Numbered from the stretch's first letter, positions 22,049 to 33,419 are shown. The stretch is DNA of 64,000 nt from Tupaia tana (GCA_026018925.1 JAKSZU010000026.1:17537127-17601126), one strand, 5' to 3'. The notes: generated from the sequence alone by a model not told the origin. Made by a program: numbers and translations.

Positions 22049-22094
22049 GACAAGCGCACATACCCTATAGCAAAAACCTCTCAAAAAAAAAAAG
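21802..22094 (+). mobile_element. SINE S1, long form with expanded CT repeat
   Basis: 'GGGACGAGCAGTTGGCATAA' head. The internal CT tract has expanded to about 58 bases of nearly pure (CT)n (21986-22044), longer than in other copies. Ends 'CCCTATAGCAAAAACCTCTC' with an A tail. A purine-rich (GA/GGAAA) stretch follows to about 22165. Confidence 0.93.
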
Positions 22095-22377
22095 AATAGA
22101 AGAAAAGAGGAAAGAGGAAAGGAAGGGAAAGGAGAAAGGATAAAAAAGAGGAAGGGAGGAAGGAATAAAGAAGTTTAAGCCAGTCTGAACTAAGGTCTTC
22201 TGTTACTTGTCGCCCAAAGCATTCTGACTATCAAAGGCTTAGGGAAGGATTTGCTTTTTTACATGGAAAGCAGGAGACTCAGGTTATCATCCTGCCAAAT
22301 CTTCCTGTGTAAATCTGGAAAACTGACACTGTTCTAGAATCTGTATTGCAAAGGAAAAAAATAATGTAGAACTCAGA

Positions 22378-22460
22378 ACTGGTTCTGGTCCCAGCTCTGC
22401 AACTTACTAATCATGTAAACCCTGAGATCCATTTTTTTTACATCTATAGAATGAATAATA
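22378..22460 (+). mobile_element. MIR fragment
   Basis: 'GGTCCCAGCTCTGCAACTTA' and 'CTAATCATGTAAACCCTGAG' are MIR core-type. It is cut by the L1 beginning at about 22461. Confidence 0.65.
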
Positions 22461-23125
22461 TGTAGGTTCCTCAAAGACCTACAAATAGAGCTACCATGTG
22501 ATCCAGCAATTCTACTCCTGGGTATCTACAAGAAGGACAAGATAATGGTCGGAAAAGCACTTATACATCTTTGTTTACTGTGGCATTATTCATGATTGCT
22601 AAGACATGGAGCCAACCTAAAAGTCCACAAACGAACGAATGGATTGAAAAGCTGTGGTACATATACTCCATGGAATAGTATTCAGTCATAAAAAAAATAA
22701 TAAATAAATAAGACCTGGCATTTGATAGTATGTGGACGAATATGGAAGATTTATTGCTGAGAGAAGCAAGTCAGGCTATGAAAGAGAGACACTGTATGTC
22801 CCCACTTAATATACACTGACTGTCCACACTCTATGGTAGATATTGAAAGATTGGAGGACATAAAAGCATTGAAAATAGTTATAGACACTGGAGACAGTGT
22901 GGAAGGAAAGTAGGAGAGGGGAAGAGTGTAAGAAAGGAAATTAGGGGGAAAATGGAGAGGTAAGACATTTGTGGGACACAGAAATGGTTTGTTACCTGTT
23001 GAAGATAACATGTATTGTATTTTTCAACTGGACTGGTCTAAGGTGTATTTTATGTTGGATAAATTCTCTTTACAAGCTAAATAATGCATTTGCAATTGGA
23101 TGTATAAAAATAATAAGAAAAAGAA
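22461..23125 (+). mobile_element. L1 3' end (lineage-specific 3' UTR)
   Basis: Decayed ORF2 tail ('GAGCTACCATGTGATCCAGC', 'TATTCATGATTGCTAAGACA') followed by a 3' UTR that recurs in this window at 6.15-6.6 kb and 7.37-7.55 kb, ending in an A-rich tail. 5' truncated and noncoding. Confidence 0.85.
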
Positions 23126-24204
23126 TGAAGAGGTAGAATTAGATGCCATCTAAATACTCCAAGGGTTTTAAGTGAGGGGACAATAGTGTCAGTCTTTGGC
23201 CACTATGGGAGATCATATTAGTGAAAGAAAGGAGAGAGTTCCCAGACTGCTTTTAAAACTTTGCATTTGTTAGTATGTCTTTTAAGAGGGAGATTGCTCA
23301 TAGAATTCAAGACTTCTGGTTGCTTTTGACAGATCAGACTGTCAACACTAGACCCACATTTACACATAGCAAAAACTGGCTAGAAGTCAGTAGATGCTTC
23401 TTTAACTGAGGCATGCTTGCTCATTTCTCCCCCATCCTACACCTGCCCATTACCTCCTGACATTGATACCAAATGTCCGTTGCCCTTTTTGCATCTTTCA
23501 CCCAATTTACTCATTCACTTACATTTCCTGCTTGGCTTGGGTGGACGTTGTCTTTGCAACTCTCTAATAGTCTAAGGTTTCTGGGATCCAAATTCTCTAA
23601 AGCCTTTTAAAATAGACATTTCTTGTCCTCACATCCCATCCTTATTCAGAACAGAGGAGTCCGAAGGCTTTGAGAAACCACCTGGGTGTACTACCACTGG
23701 CTCAGCCTACACATGGTAGTTCTCAAGGGTCAGGTTGTTTCTGGGTTGTGTTTTCCATTTCCTCTTTGGACACTGCTATTTCTTTCCTGCTTTGAGGTCT
23801 GTTTTCTAGCTCATGGGTGGTCAGTTCCTTCGGCTAAATGAAGCAGGATTTTCCATAATCGCCACCTCTCCTGAGCCAGCATGGAGTTTGGGGTTTGTAT
23901 TTGAGTCATTAAGTTATTCACTGCTGGGGAGTTGGCACTTTGCGAACTTTTAGAATAAACAAACACATCCGCTTCTCAAGCACGGATTGCAACAAACCCT
24001 CTGCCTCCAAATATTGGCTGCATATATTTTTGCTTAACAACAACAGTCTTCAATAATCACTGTTTTCTCTTCAGTTGTCCAAAGCTGTAATTCAGAATAA
24101 CTGGACTATAATCTCCTGTTTCTGAGTTCAAGTGACTTTGATTGAAAGTATCTGACGATCTTCTTGGAGTTTCATGGTACGTGTTAGAAGCAGCTTGGAT
24201 ACTG
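23126..24204. other. Intergenic sequence, no gene recognised
   Basis: About 1 kb with no repeat I can assign and no coding signal. Moderately balanced composition. Confidence 0.4.
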
Positions 24205-24330
24205 AGCTGGACACTAGGACTCTATATATTTCTGATCTAGACTTGGGCAAATCCCTTCATGTGATGACCTCAATTTTCCTCTCTGTAAAGAAGGGGGTAA
24301 ATTAATTGTAATGGTTTATAAAGTGTATTT
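24205..24330 (+). mobile_element. MIR fragment
   Basis: 'GACTTGGGCAAATCCCTTCA', 'CTCAATTTTCCTCTCTGTAA' and 'AGAAGGGGGTAAATTAA' track the MIR core and 3' part. Confidence 0.65.
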
Positions 24331-24663
24331 CATAGACTCTTGGACCTGCTCAAGGGACTCTTAGAGAGATGACAGAGAAAGCTGATAGAAAAAACATGGG
24401 ACTACCCCTTATAATCATTGGTACTCTACAATGTCCTGTTTAATACATTTCGATATTTAATTTGTGTGTGTGTGGAGGGGTGTTGTTTTGTGAAAGAAGA
24501 AAGAAAGAAAGAAAAGAAGAAAGGAGGGAGGAAAGGAACTAGATTAAAAGAAGTGACCCTTTCAAAAGCCAAAAATTTAGCAGTGATTTTTTTTTTATAT
24601 CTGATATGAAAAGGTCCAATTTAATCTGTCTTTAAGCAGAGGCATTTTTGATCTACCCCCCCC

Positions 24664-24975
24664 AAACAAAGAGTCAGTAGAATGATTAAGAACATAGATC
24701 CTGAAACTTAGATTCCTAAGTTCAAAGCCTACTTATTTCACCAAAATCTGTGTGACTTTGGGCAAGATAAGTAGCATCTCTGTATCCCACTTGCCTTCTA
24801 TGAAAAGATGCCAATGATAATAGCATCTACTAATCATAAATAAATAGGTCAGCCCATGTATTGGGTTGTCAGAAAAGTCATGACATACTTTTTGTATGTA
24901 AAGATGTGTTGTGACTTTTCCAACAAACCAATAAAAACTTTGAGTCCTGCCTGGCACATAGGGTCAATACATATG
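24664..24975 (+). mobile_element. MIR interrupted by a mariner MITE
   Basis: MIR from 'AAAGAGTCAGTAGAATGATT' through 'GTGTGACTTTGGGCAAGATA', resuming after the MITE at about 24934 with 'GCCTGGCACATAGGGTCAAT'. The MITE therefore entered an already resident MIR. Confidence 0.78.
24861..24931. mobile_element. Mariner-type MITE, copy 1
   Basis: A 71-bp element beginning TTGGGTTGTCAGAAAAGTCA and ending 'GACTTTTCCAACAAACCAA'. These are inverted termini, flanked by TA dinucleotides (24859-24860 and 24932-24933). No coding capacity. The terminus resembles Tc1/mariner ends, and the architecture resembles human MADE1. Confidence 0.85.
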
Positions 24976-25014
24976 AACCCTGTAGAAGCAGGTCTGGCTT
25001 CATCAAATGCGGCT

Positions 25015-25290
25015 TACCATTTATTAATTCATTTGAGTAAATATTACTGGGAATCTAGTCTATTCCAGGAACTATACCAGCTCTTCAGAATGTCATAGTG
25101 GAAGCCAGCACGTTCCCAGTTTCTAAAACCTCACAATCGAGAAGGAAAGGACCTATCATAAGTGAAGTGCATGAAATATTCCACAATCTGAAACTTTTAG
25201 GACAAAACATAGCAGAATCAGGGGAGAAAAGGGGGGAACCAAACAAGGTGTTGGTTCCAGCTGCAGAAGCAGCAGTGGCTGCCATTTAGG
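25015..25290. other. Old repeat trace and unassigned DNA
   Basis: 25015-25090 reads as an ancient 'TTTATTGAGCACCTACTATG'-type remnant. 25098-25289 holds a 63-codon plus-strand frame with a start codon, an overlapping minus-strand frame and no recognisable domain. I see no coding support. Confidence 0.35.
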
Positions 25291-25339
25291 TTCCATGATG
25301 GGTATTCTATATGCATCCCCCACAACACTCCTGTATAGC

Positions 25340-25480
25340 TGAAGTGTTTACGATATTACCCAAACGTTACAACTGAAAAACAGAGGATATGAAATTAGTC
25401 TAAGTTTATTCTACTAACAAATAGGACAGCTGGAAGACAAATCCAGGTCACTGAGACCAGAGCCTATGCTTCTCAACCTT
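25340..25480 (-). mobile_element. MIR, antisense
   Basis: 'ACAACTGAAAAACAGAGGAT' and 'GACAAATCCAGGTCACTGAG' follow the antisense MIR order, heavily decayed. Confidence 0.5.
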
Positions 25481-25494
25481 GTTGAAAGGAAACC

Positions 25495-25835
25495 AAGGCA
25501 TTAATGCTTGATTGCCTGCAATATCAGTTCTCCCATTGCTTAGATTCTGAGCTAAGCAATGGACACTGAGAATAAAGACTACATTATCCATCCTCCTGTG
25601 CAGCTAGACTGTCAAATGACTTCCATTTGACCAATAATTGTCCCCTTAAAAGGAAGGGTCATGCCTCCCTCTTTTTGTCTCTTGTCTTCAGCTGTAATGT
25701 GGAAGTGGTTACGTGTCATCTCAGACTATGTAAGGGCAACATCCCATAATAGGCAGAGTGACAAGACAGAAGGAAGCTGTGTCTCTGCATGGCTTTAGGG
25801 GTAAGAAAGAAATAAACTATCTTGGTTAAGTGTGA
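25495..25835 (+). mobile_element. Possible old LTR remnant
   Basis: 'CATTATCCATCCTCCTGTGC', 'CAGCTAGACTGTCAAATGAC' and 'GTAAGAAAGAAATAAACTAT' are ordered as in a MaLR-like or MER LTR with a terminal poly-A signal. Family uncertain. Confidence 0.35.
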
Positions 25836-26261
25836 TAAAAAGAAGGACATTTTATGTCCTAATAACACAAAGTTAGGCATGCATTGTTTTTCTCAGGGAA
25901 GTTGTAGCTTTAAGGAATTGGGCCTTTAAGGATATCTTGGGAGGCCTGGGGAAGGTGGTGGTGAGAGGAGCACTTTGGGCTCTAATATAGTTGGTATTTA
26001 GCCAGACTCATGTCTACAGAATCTCAATTATCCAGGAGCAAGAGGCAGGACACCATGAAGACAGCCACTTTCAAGTTGTAAAACCACTTTGCCAAGCCAA
26101 TGAAGCTTTGTAAGCCTTTTGTCACTGCTCTACAGTGAGTCCGGGGCACAAAAACAGATGGCAAGGATCCTCACTCATCAAACCAGAGTTAGCACATCCA
26201 ATGCCAACACCACTCCACACACTGTCCAGTCAATCCCCCTTCTCTGAAATTATTAATACCA

Positions 26262-26390
26262 TGGGTCTCCAAAAAGTTCATGGAAAATGCTATTGTTAAG
26301 AAAACTGTCCACAGATTTCAATAACAATGTTTTCACCCAAATTAATTCTCACTTCAATTCCATTTTCCCATGGTCGTTTTGAAGTCCCTT
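26262..26390. mobile_element. Palindromic MITE-like element, copy 1
   Basis: About 129 bp with inverted ends: 'GGTCTCCAAAAAGTTCATGG' on the left, and the reverse complement of the right end reads 'GGGACTTCAAAACGACCATG'. No open frame. A related element lies at 59779-59902. Superfamily not determined. Confidence 0.65.
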
Positions 26391-26401
26391 CACATAGTTA
26401 C

Positions 26402-26645
26402 TTTGTCCATAAAGTTTATTTATTTCTTCAATAAGAAACAGAGGAAACAAGAAAGAAGTCACCCTGAGTGGGGTCTTCCTACTGCCATCTGTCCCAGCTT
26501 CAGACAGCTCAGATCATAGGCACATACACATCACATAAGCCTGGTATGTGCAGGGAGGCTCTGGGACACCACCTGGACCTCCCCGTGTGGCTTTGGCATC
26601 AGAGAGCACTTTGTCACTTCTGCACACTAGCTGCTCCAATAGTCA
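26402..26645 (-). mobile_element. SINE S2
   Basis: 'AAAGTTTATTTATTTCTTCA', 'CTGTCCCAGCTTCAGACAGC', 'TCAGATCATAGGCACATACA', then a right end rich in 'CTGGACCTCCCCGTGTGGC'. It directly follows the palindromic MITE. Confidence 0.65.
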
Positions 26646-27080
26646 TCATTATTGATATCATGGCTATCACTTATTGAAGCCAACTTTGCCATATTATATT
26701 TTCAATATAAGCAGAAGGTTGGGTTTTTTTTTTTTTTTTTTTGAGAGAGAGAGATTTTTGCGATAGGGTGTGTGAGCTTTCCAGAGAGAGAGAGTGAGTG
26801 AAAGCAAGATATCACCCCCCACACTGGTGATGGCCACACTGCAATCCCTTCTCCTCCACTCTCCCCTCAGGATCTTGGGCACACATGCACACACGCCCGA
26901 CGTGAGCTTTAAGCCACCAGGTCCAGGACTTGAACTGCGGTCAACTATGTCCAGCCATGTAACCATTATGCCATCTGCAATATAAGCAGAAGTTTAGTCC
27001 CTATTTACAATAAAGGAGACTGAGGCTCAGCTCTCTGAGCTCAGTCTTAATTAAGACCATGGAACTGGGAGCGAGGCTGG
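26640..27080 (-). mobile_element. MIR, antisense, split by S1
   Basis: 26640-26717 ('GGCTATCACTTATTGAAGCC') and 26978-27080 ('AGGAGACTGAGGCTCAGCTC') are the two halves of an antisense MIR. The S1 at 26718-26977 sits between them. Confidence 0.7.
26718..26977 (-). mobile_element. SINE S1, long form
   Basis: T tract, GA-rich section, body, and a head that stops slightly short ('TTATGCCATCTGC'). Target-site duplication CAATATAAGCAGAAG is exact at 26703-26717 and 26978-26992. Confidence 0.95.
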
Positions 27081-28105
27081 GAATCTTTCTCTTTCTAATG
27101 CCCGGGTCTGCTTCCCTTCTATCAGTAATGTAATCCGCAAAGGGCCAGGTAGACCAGTTGTACTGCCTCTGACCCACTTTCGGGAAATATGTGACCTAGT
27201 CTCAATTGGTTGCAGAAGCAGCTCTTTATCCCCCCAGCTCCCTGTCTTCTGACTTCTCAGAAAGATCATTTATTTCTCACTGTTGAAATCACTGAGTGTG
27301 TTAAGAATAGCTCGTGGTCTCTCCCGTGTCTTAAAGTCAGGGAAGTCAAATCCAAACTCTTTATCTTCCTGGCCTCTGGACATTAGTGGAGCAAGCCCAG
27401 CATGCTGGGCTTGTTCCCAAGTTCTGCTCCTTTCGTTCTGAAATCTAGCCGCTTCCTATGTAACCCAAGCCCAGGATGCCTGTGTGCAGATGAGCCTTAC
27501 AGAGTCCAACTCTGTACTCTACTCTCCCCTTTGACCTGGGATATGGACCCCACCTTGGCTTTCTGCAAGAAGCCTGAGCTCCCAACAACAAGACTGCAAC
27601 CACCAAGCCCTTCTCCACTGCTCATCTTGCATCTTGGCCAGCTCTCAGCCCATAATTCTTTCCAAACTTGCCTGTATAAAATAATCATGTACATGAAGTA
27701 AAACAGGAGTCTCATATACACACTTAATAACTCTTGTGTACTGTACAAGAGGGAATTCCACTTTATAACCCCCAGAGCTTTCGAATGGTTCTCATTTAGT
27801 ATCACATTCCTGGTGCAAGATCTGAAACTTCTTTCTTTCTGTCCCAGCCTGTTGTTGCCTTTTGAAACTGTTGTGTCTCCAGATTCCTTGGGACCATTTC
27901 ATCTCCATCTCTGCTTCTAATTGGGGGGATTTGAGTATTGCTGTTTAGCCCTAGAGCGAAATGTTAGGGTTTCACTTAAAAATCCCATATTGGAGGAACT
28001 GAGCAGATTAGAGCAGGGAATCTTCAAGTATGAGCATATCAAAGTGAATAGAATTAAGTGGATTAGCTAATCCCACCAACTACATGAGCTCAATCTCAGA
28101 GTAAG
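27081..28105. other. Intergenic sequence, possible L2-like trace
   Basis: 27335-27720 is pyrimidine-biased with 'CTTCCTGGCCTCTGGACATT', loosely L2-like, but I cannot confirm it. Two antiparallel 99-102 codon frames there lack domains. Confidence 0.35.
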
Positions 28106-28116
28106 AAGGTGGGCTC

Positions 28117-28317
28117 TTGGACCAGCAGGTGGCATAGTAGGTAGGACACTGGACTACCACATGGCTGACCACAGTTTGAGACCTGGAATTGGCAGCTTGC
28201 TTCCTTACTCTCTCTCTCTCTATCTCTGCCTCTCTCTCTGCTGAGTGCACATGTCCTATAGCAAATTTTACAAATAATAATAAGTAAAATTATATAAAAA
28301 ATAATTATTTAAAAAAA
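28117..28317 (+). mobile_element. SINE S1, intermediate form
   Basis: The head (GGACCAGCAGGTGGCATAGT) joins a CT tract and 'CTGAGTGCACATGTCCTATA', without the central body. An AAT-rich tail resembles that of the short form. Target-site duplication AAGGTGGGCT before and AAGGTGGACT after. Confidence 0.9.
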
Positions 28318-28318
28318 A

Positions 28319-28681
28319 AGGTGGACTACCATCCTGTAATTCATCAAATACCTTCTGTTATGCTGGCCAAATTATTGTCTGTCCCTGGACCATTTTACTC
28401 GAGAGTCTTTCTATACAAGGTGGCAATTCCCTGCACCCCCAGACAATTCGGTGAGCAATACTCATCTTCTGAGTCTTAGATTTTGAGAGAATAGTCAATA
28501 ACAAATCATCTCTTATACTGACCTGTGGATATGGTCATACCAAAATAGCAAGAGCTATATACAGTTTTTTTTTTAAGAAAATCATCATTATCATATTAAA
28601 TATGTTCAACCAATGGCACCAAAAAATATAAAGAACAGGAATCAAAGAATGTGTTTAGTTCATTTTTTAATTATCCAAGGG
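28319..28681. other. Intergenic sequence, no gene recognised
   Basis: AT-rich, nothing assignable. Confidence 0.4.
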
Positions 28682-28966
28682 TTTCTACACTCACCAGAGA
28701 GAAGTGGAGGAAGAGAGGGAGGGAAGAGTAAGAAGGGAGGGAAGATGAGAGAGAGAGAGAAGAACTGGGAGAGAGTGAGCAAGAACCTTCCACTTGGGCA
28801 TAGTCATGCCATAATCTCTTCTCTCCATTTATCCAAATTTTGTGGAGATTTGGGACATACACACGCACATGTCTGGCATGCTCTTCAAACTGCAGGGGCC
28901 AGGATTTGAACCACAATCAGTCACATGGGATCTGGTTCCCTTAACCCCTAGGCTACAGAACTAGCC
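28682..28966 (-). mobile_element. SINE S1-related, older subfamily
   Basis: Long GA/GGAAG-rich section, 'CATAGTCATGCCATAATCTC', 'GATTTGGGACATACACACGC', and a head with 'GGATTTGAACCACAATCAGT' ending 'CTAGGCTACAGAACTAGCC'. Diverged. Confidence 0.72.
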
Positions 28967-29089
28967 TATAATTAATTTTATTAACTTGAATCTTCAGCAA
29001 ATCTCTGGTGCCTGATCCTTTGCCGGATGTAGTACTTAGCTCTAAAGGAACAGATGAGCCCAATCCAGACCCTGGTGACAACTTCGATT

Positions 29090-29820
29090 TCCTTTGTCTC
29101 CCTCCCTTGCCATATACCCTGGCCACACTGGTTTTCTGTATGTTCTTTGAGCTTACTGGTTTTGTTTCTATGTCAACCTCTTTGCATTTGCCATCTCCTC
29201 TACCCAGGATGCCTGCCTCCTGCTAGTCTTCAGATGTCTCGGGTGTGTCAAACCAAATGACTTCTTCCACAGAGCCTTCTTTTATGGCTAATCCCAGCCA
29301 CCAGCACTCTCACTTTCATCTCCCTGTTACATCATCCCCACAATATAGGCCTCTATGTGAAATCATGTAGCTTATGTGATTGCTTACTGGCTTATTAATA
29401 ATACCCCTTTTCTAGGGAACCAGCAGATAGCGTAATGGCTATGTCACTGGACTCCCATGTAGTCGACCGTGGTTTGTTGCCCGGATCCGGTGGCTTGAAA
29501 CTCACACCGGGCACATGTGCGTGCGTGCCCAAGATCCCAGGAGGAGAATGGAGGAGAAGGGATTGCAGCGTGACCATCCCAGCTGGGGAGTGATTTCTCG
29601 CTTTCTGTCTCTATGTCTCTCTCTGTCTGTCTGGCGAGTGCACGCGCCCTATAGTGAAAACCTCTCAAAAAAAATAATAATAATAGTAATATCCCTTTTC
29701 TCCACTAAACTGTAAGCTCTTGGCGGTGAGAGGCCTAATATCATACCTGTCCAGATCTCCAAGTCTAAACCAATGCCTCGCGCATACGAACAATAATATC
29801 AACAAATGAACGAACCCCCA
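29090..29820 (+). mobile_element. L2 LINE 3' region, split by S1
   Basis: 'CTCTACCCAGGATGCCTGCC' and 'CACAGAGCCTTCTTTTATGG' before the S1, and 'CTCCACTAAACTGTAAGCTC' and 'CCAATGCCTCGCGCATACGA' after it, follow the order of the L2 3' end. Confidence 0.75.
29414..29686 (+). mobile_element. SINE S1, long form, young-type
   Basis: 'GGAACCAGCAGATAGCGTAA' head, well-preserved body and 'GCGCCCTATAGTG' terminus. Target-site duplication TAATACCCCTTTTCT at 29399-29413 and TAATATCCCTTTTCT at 29687-29701, inside an L2. Confidence 0.95.
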
Positions 29821-29907
29821 GTCTAATGAGTCTGAGAATCATGTCTTTTTCCTAAAACACATCTAATGAAATTTGCCAGGTTCATCTTTCATTGTTCCCT
29901 CTAATTA

Positions 29908-29970
29908 TTAGGCTGTCAGAAAAGTCATGACATGACACAAAAACGTGTCATGACTTTCCTGACGACCCAT
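29908..29970. mobile_element. Mariner-type MITE, copy 2
   Basis: A 63-bp near-perfect hairpin. Left arm TTAGGCTGTCAGAAAAGTCA; right arm, reverse complemented, ATGGGTCGTCAGGAAAGTCA. Flanked by TA (29906-29907 and 29971-29972). The shortest of the three copies; the loop is only a few bases. Confidence 0.88.
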
Positions 29971-30296
29971 TATATCCACACATGCCCCAACAATGTTTTC
30001 TAGAATGGTGTATCTTAAATGTTCACAAACATATGACCCTAATTCACAAGAAAGCACAATATACAAAGTAGTTACTTTGAAGGCATGGTTGCAGCAGTCA
30101 AAGATAGAGTAGGAGCCTGGTGTCTACCCATTCCTGCCCCCCAAATCTTGTCTTCTTTCAGCTCCCCCTAATGTAACTCCATTGCCCTAAATTTTGATAT
30201 CTTTGTTTGAAGAGAACATTCTTTAAATTCTGCAAAATGCCAGAATGTCATAGATAAATAGGGCGATTCTGTTCAATTTACAAAATATCTGACTAT

Positions 30297-30547
30297 ATTT
30301 TTTGAAAGAGAGATTTTTGCTATAGGGCATGTGAACTTGCTGGAGAGACAGAGAGATAGAAAGTGAGAAATCACCACCCCAGAGAGGATGGCCATGCTGC
30401 AATCCCTTCTCTCCTACTCGCCTCTCAGGATTTTAGACACACACACACACACACGGTGTGAATTTTAGGCCTCTGGGTCCGGGACTCGAATTGCGGTCAA
30501 CTACATGGGAGTCCAGTGACATAACCATTATGTCATCTGCTGGCCCC
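30297..30547 (-). mobile_element. SINE S1, long form
   Basis: T-rich tail, 'GCTATAGGGCATGTGAACTT', body with a local (AC)n expansion at 30437-30452, and head end 'GTCATCTGCTGGCCCC'. Flanking similarity 'AATATCTGACTATAT' and 'CAGTATCTGATCAT' suggests the duplication. Confidence 0.92.
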
Positions 30548-30555
30548 AGTATCTG

Positions 30556-30690
30556 ATCATCTTTAATAAATATGTATTGAGTGTCCACTTCATCCCGGAC
30601 ATTGTGCAGTTGCTGAGATACCATTGAGAACAAGACATGTACAATTCCTGCCCTCAAGGACCTTATAATCTAGGGATTAAAGGAAATTCG
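30556..30690. mobile_element. Ancient LINE/SINE remnant
   Basis: 'AAATATGTATTGAGTGTCCA' and 'TCCTGCCCTCAAGGACCTTA' match a very common mammalian-wide old repeat (L2/MIR-related). Exact family not assigned. Confidence 0.45.
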
Positions 30691-30772
30691 ACTCGAATAA
30701 AGAATAGAAATAGGATCTGTGCTCATGGACCATGGAGTGCATGAGCTAATATACAATAGAAATATATGGGTA

Positions 30773-30960
30773 GGGGGACTGGCAGGTGGAATGGTGGTTA
30801 GGGGTGCTAGACTCCCACATGGCTGACCACAATTCGAGTCCCGGACCTGGTGCCTTGCTTTCTCTTTCTCTTTCTCTCTCTCTCTCTTGTTCTGGTCAAA
30901 TTAAAAATAACTATAATGATAAATAAAATAAAGGAAATATTTTTTTAAAAAAGAAAGAAA
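30773..30960 (+). mobile_element. SINE S1, short form
   Basis: 'GGGACTGGCAGGTGGAATGG' head, 'GCTTTCTCTTTCTC' pyrimidine stretch, 'GGTCAAATTAAAAATAACTA' and an A-rich tail. Target-site duplication AGAAATATATGGGTA (30758-30772) and AGAAATATGTGGGTA (30961-30975). Confidence 0.95.
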
Positions 30961-30975
30961 AGAAATATGTGGGTA

Positions 30976-31594
30976 TATGTTTTGCTCAGAGTTACTGAGC
31001 ATGACAAAGGTCTAGTGTTCCTCAAAGCAGGTTTTGGGAAACCCTTGTCCAGACCAACTGCTGTTAGTATCATCGGGGAATAAACTCTACAGCCTTACCA
31101 ATTTTCAAAGCATTCCTTTATAAAAAAAAAATGTTTATAATCCTAGATGACTCAATCCATTTGATCTCTGATGATTCATAAGGCATTTTGAGAGCTTTAA
31201 TGTCTTGGTTCATCCTCTGAACATGGGTTATCCTTGTACTTAAAACATGTTCATGTATCCATTAAGAGAACACAGTATATGGCTGGTCAGCTGCAGGGGG
31301 GTCCTATTCCACAGTGATATTACTGTGTGGCTGTCTTTTTATTGAAATTCGTCTGAACTTTTTATAGTAGAAATGCTTGTAGGGAGATTTCAACCATGGA
31401 ACATACTTCCTCAACCCTCATCAGTCGGAAAAACTCAACAAAAGGAGAAACCCCTTTCACTCATCCCCTTCTGGCGACAGAATTAATTGCTCCTTTCAAC
31501 GTGTTTCCAGAACAGTGTACATAGAACTATGTACAGCACATTTATAACTATTTTCATCACATCACAGTGAAGACCACTCATGACAACCATGCGA
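30976..31594. other. Intergenic sequence, no gene recognised
   Basis: A possible MER5-type trace at 31020-31105 ('GACCAACTGCTGTTAGTATC') is too weak to call. Otherwise nothing. Confidence 0.35.
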
Positions 31595-31735
31595 CATTCT
31601 CTGTTTTGTGCCAGGTACTTTGCAAAGCATTTTCTATATATTACTATTTCTCCTCCTAACATTCATGGGCATTAGGTATTAGCCCTACTCCCATTTTAAA
31701 GATAAGAAGACTGAAGCTGTGTAAAGTAGTGGTCA
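31595..31735 (-). mobile_element. MIR, antisense
   Basis: 'TGTGCCAGGTACTTTGCAAA' followed by 'CCTACTCCCATTTTAAAGAT' and 'AAGAAGACTGAAGCTGTGTA' is antisense MIR. Confidence 0.75.
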
Positions 31736-31857
31736 TGTCATGGTCCATGAGGCAACACACATGGGAAGTCTCCAGACTAAATGTGCAAGGTGCTTGCACC
31801 CATTTAGGGTTGGCTGAAGCTGGGAGTGGATCCCAGCATGGAGACACTGCTGGGAGT

Positions 31858-31888
31858 GTCTCTATCTCTATCTCTATCTCTATCTCTT
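31858..31888 (+). repeat. TCTCTA hexamer repeat
   Basis: Short tandem array of 'TCTCTA' units, about five copies. Confidence 0.9.
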
Positions 31889-32214
31889 TTACTCATGGAA
31901 GGAAGAAACAAAAACTCTAAAAAGATAGAAAAGGGGGGAAAAGAAAATCTAAATAGTTCACTCAAAACACTGTGATAGATAGCATTTCAGAATTTGAACC
32001 CAAGCCCATCTGTTTCTCAAGTACATACTCTCTTCTCCCTATTTCCTAATTAATGGTTTAAGGGTCCATAATCCCCTGGGATCTTAAGCATCTTGAATGA
32101 CATCTCTATTTAATGTACTATCACACAAATCATAGTGCCCAACAAGGGCTCATGAAAGGTTCACTGAATGAACTTGAGAAGAAACATAAAACAGAAAATA
32201 ACTTAGGGTTTGAA

Positions 32215-32345
32215 AGCAAGAAAACTGGATATTTGTTCAGGATCTGTAACTAATCCAGGAGACCTGAAGCAAGCCCCTCTTTGTCTCTGGATGTTGCCCT
32301 TTCTATATGTAAAATGAGAAGATTGGAAGAGATTATTTCTAACAT
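32215..32345 (+). mobile_element. MIR fragment
   Basis: 'GGATCTGTAACTAATCCAGG', 'TCTGGATGTTGCCCTTTCTA' and 'GTAAAATGAGAAGATTGGAA' follow MIR order. Confidence 0.6.
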
Positions 32346-32588
32346 CATCCTTCCCACTGGGTCCAAATGACCTACAGTGGGAGTTGGTGCCATGTAATTC
32401 TAAAACATCAGGATTCCCAAGACAGAGACAGGATGGTTGTTTCCTGACAGCTGTAGTACTTACAGAGTGATGGAGTAGAGTCATGTTTAATCAGTACTCA
32501 TTGAATGAATGAGTGGATACTCACACCCATTTAAAGCTCTACTGAGAATAAACTATAAACACCTCCCAGACTACATCTCTTAGAAAAA

Positions 32589-32624
<36 letters not shown>

Positions 32625-33419
32625 ATGCCTTGTAAGGGAAAATGAATCCACCAGTCAACTACAGCACTGACCCAACCCTTCAAGAATGAGAGTGGTTGGA
32701 GTTTAACCATAGGGGCAGACAGAAGCTGGTTTTTGGGGGAGTCTCCCAGCAACCCCTCACTGCCCCACTCAACACATGAACTTCAGTTTCCTGGGTCAGA
32801 CCTTTCATCACCAGCATGTAGCCTCTAAATATAAAGAAGAATGGCTCAAATATAGTTTTTCAAGGTCTTACTCCATATCTCATGCTCCCTGAAACAAAGA
32901 AGAGACTCAGGAAGCCAAAACATAAAACTCTAAAAATCCCTCTGTGAGAAATAAATAAATAAATACATATATCGATTCAAGACATAATCTTTTTAGTTAG
33001 AAAAACATGTTTGTCTTGCTTGCTGACCCTGTAGCCCTTTGGAGTTTGGGGAGTTGACTGGGTGCCTAGTATCCATGACTGCTTACAAGTTCACTCCTCT
33101 AAACTTCTTGGCTGTTAATTTTTAACACTGGTTGCTGGAAAGTGCTTTGACTTCAAAAAATAAAAATCTCGTCTGTTTTCCCCCAAAACACCCTCATCAT
33201 CAAGTTCATACTTTGGGACTAAGTGCAGAGTTTTGTCATATTCATTGCAGATTCCCAAACAGAGTTTACTTTTTCCTACCGACTCTGTGGAATTCACCTG
33301 AAAACTTGTTGATTATTTATGTTCTAGTGGACTTTCCATCAAGCTACCCAGGACTTCCTATCCACAGGAAAACTGACAAATCTATAATCAGCTCTCCAGA
33401 AACGGTTCTGTAAAATCTT
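32346..33419. other. Intergenic sequence with a poly-A run
   Basis: An uninterrupted A tract of about 31 bases lies at 32591-32621 without an attached recognisable SINE body. The remainder is unassigned. Confidence 0.4.
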
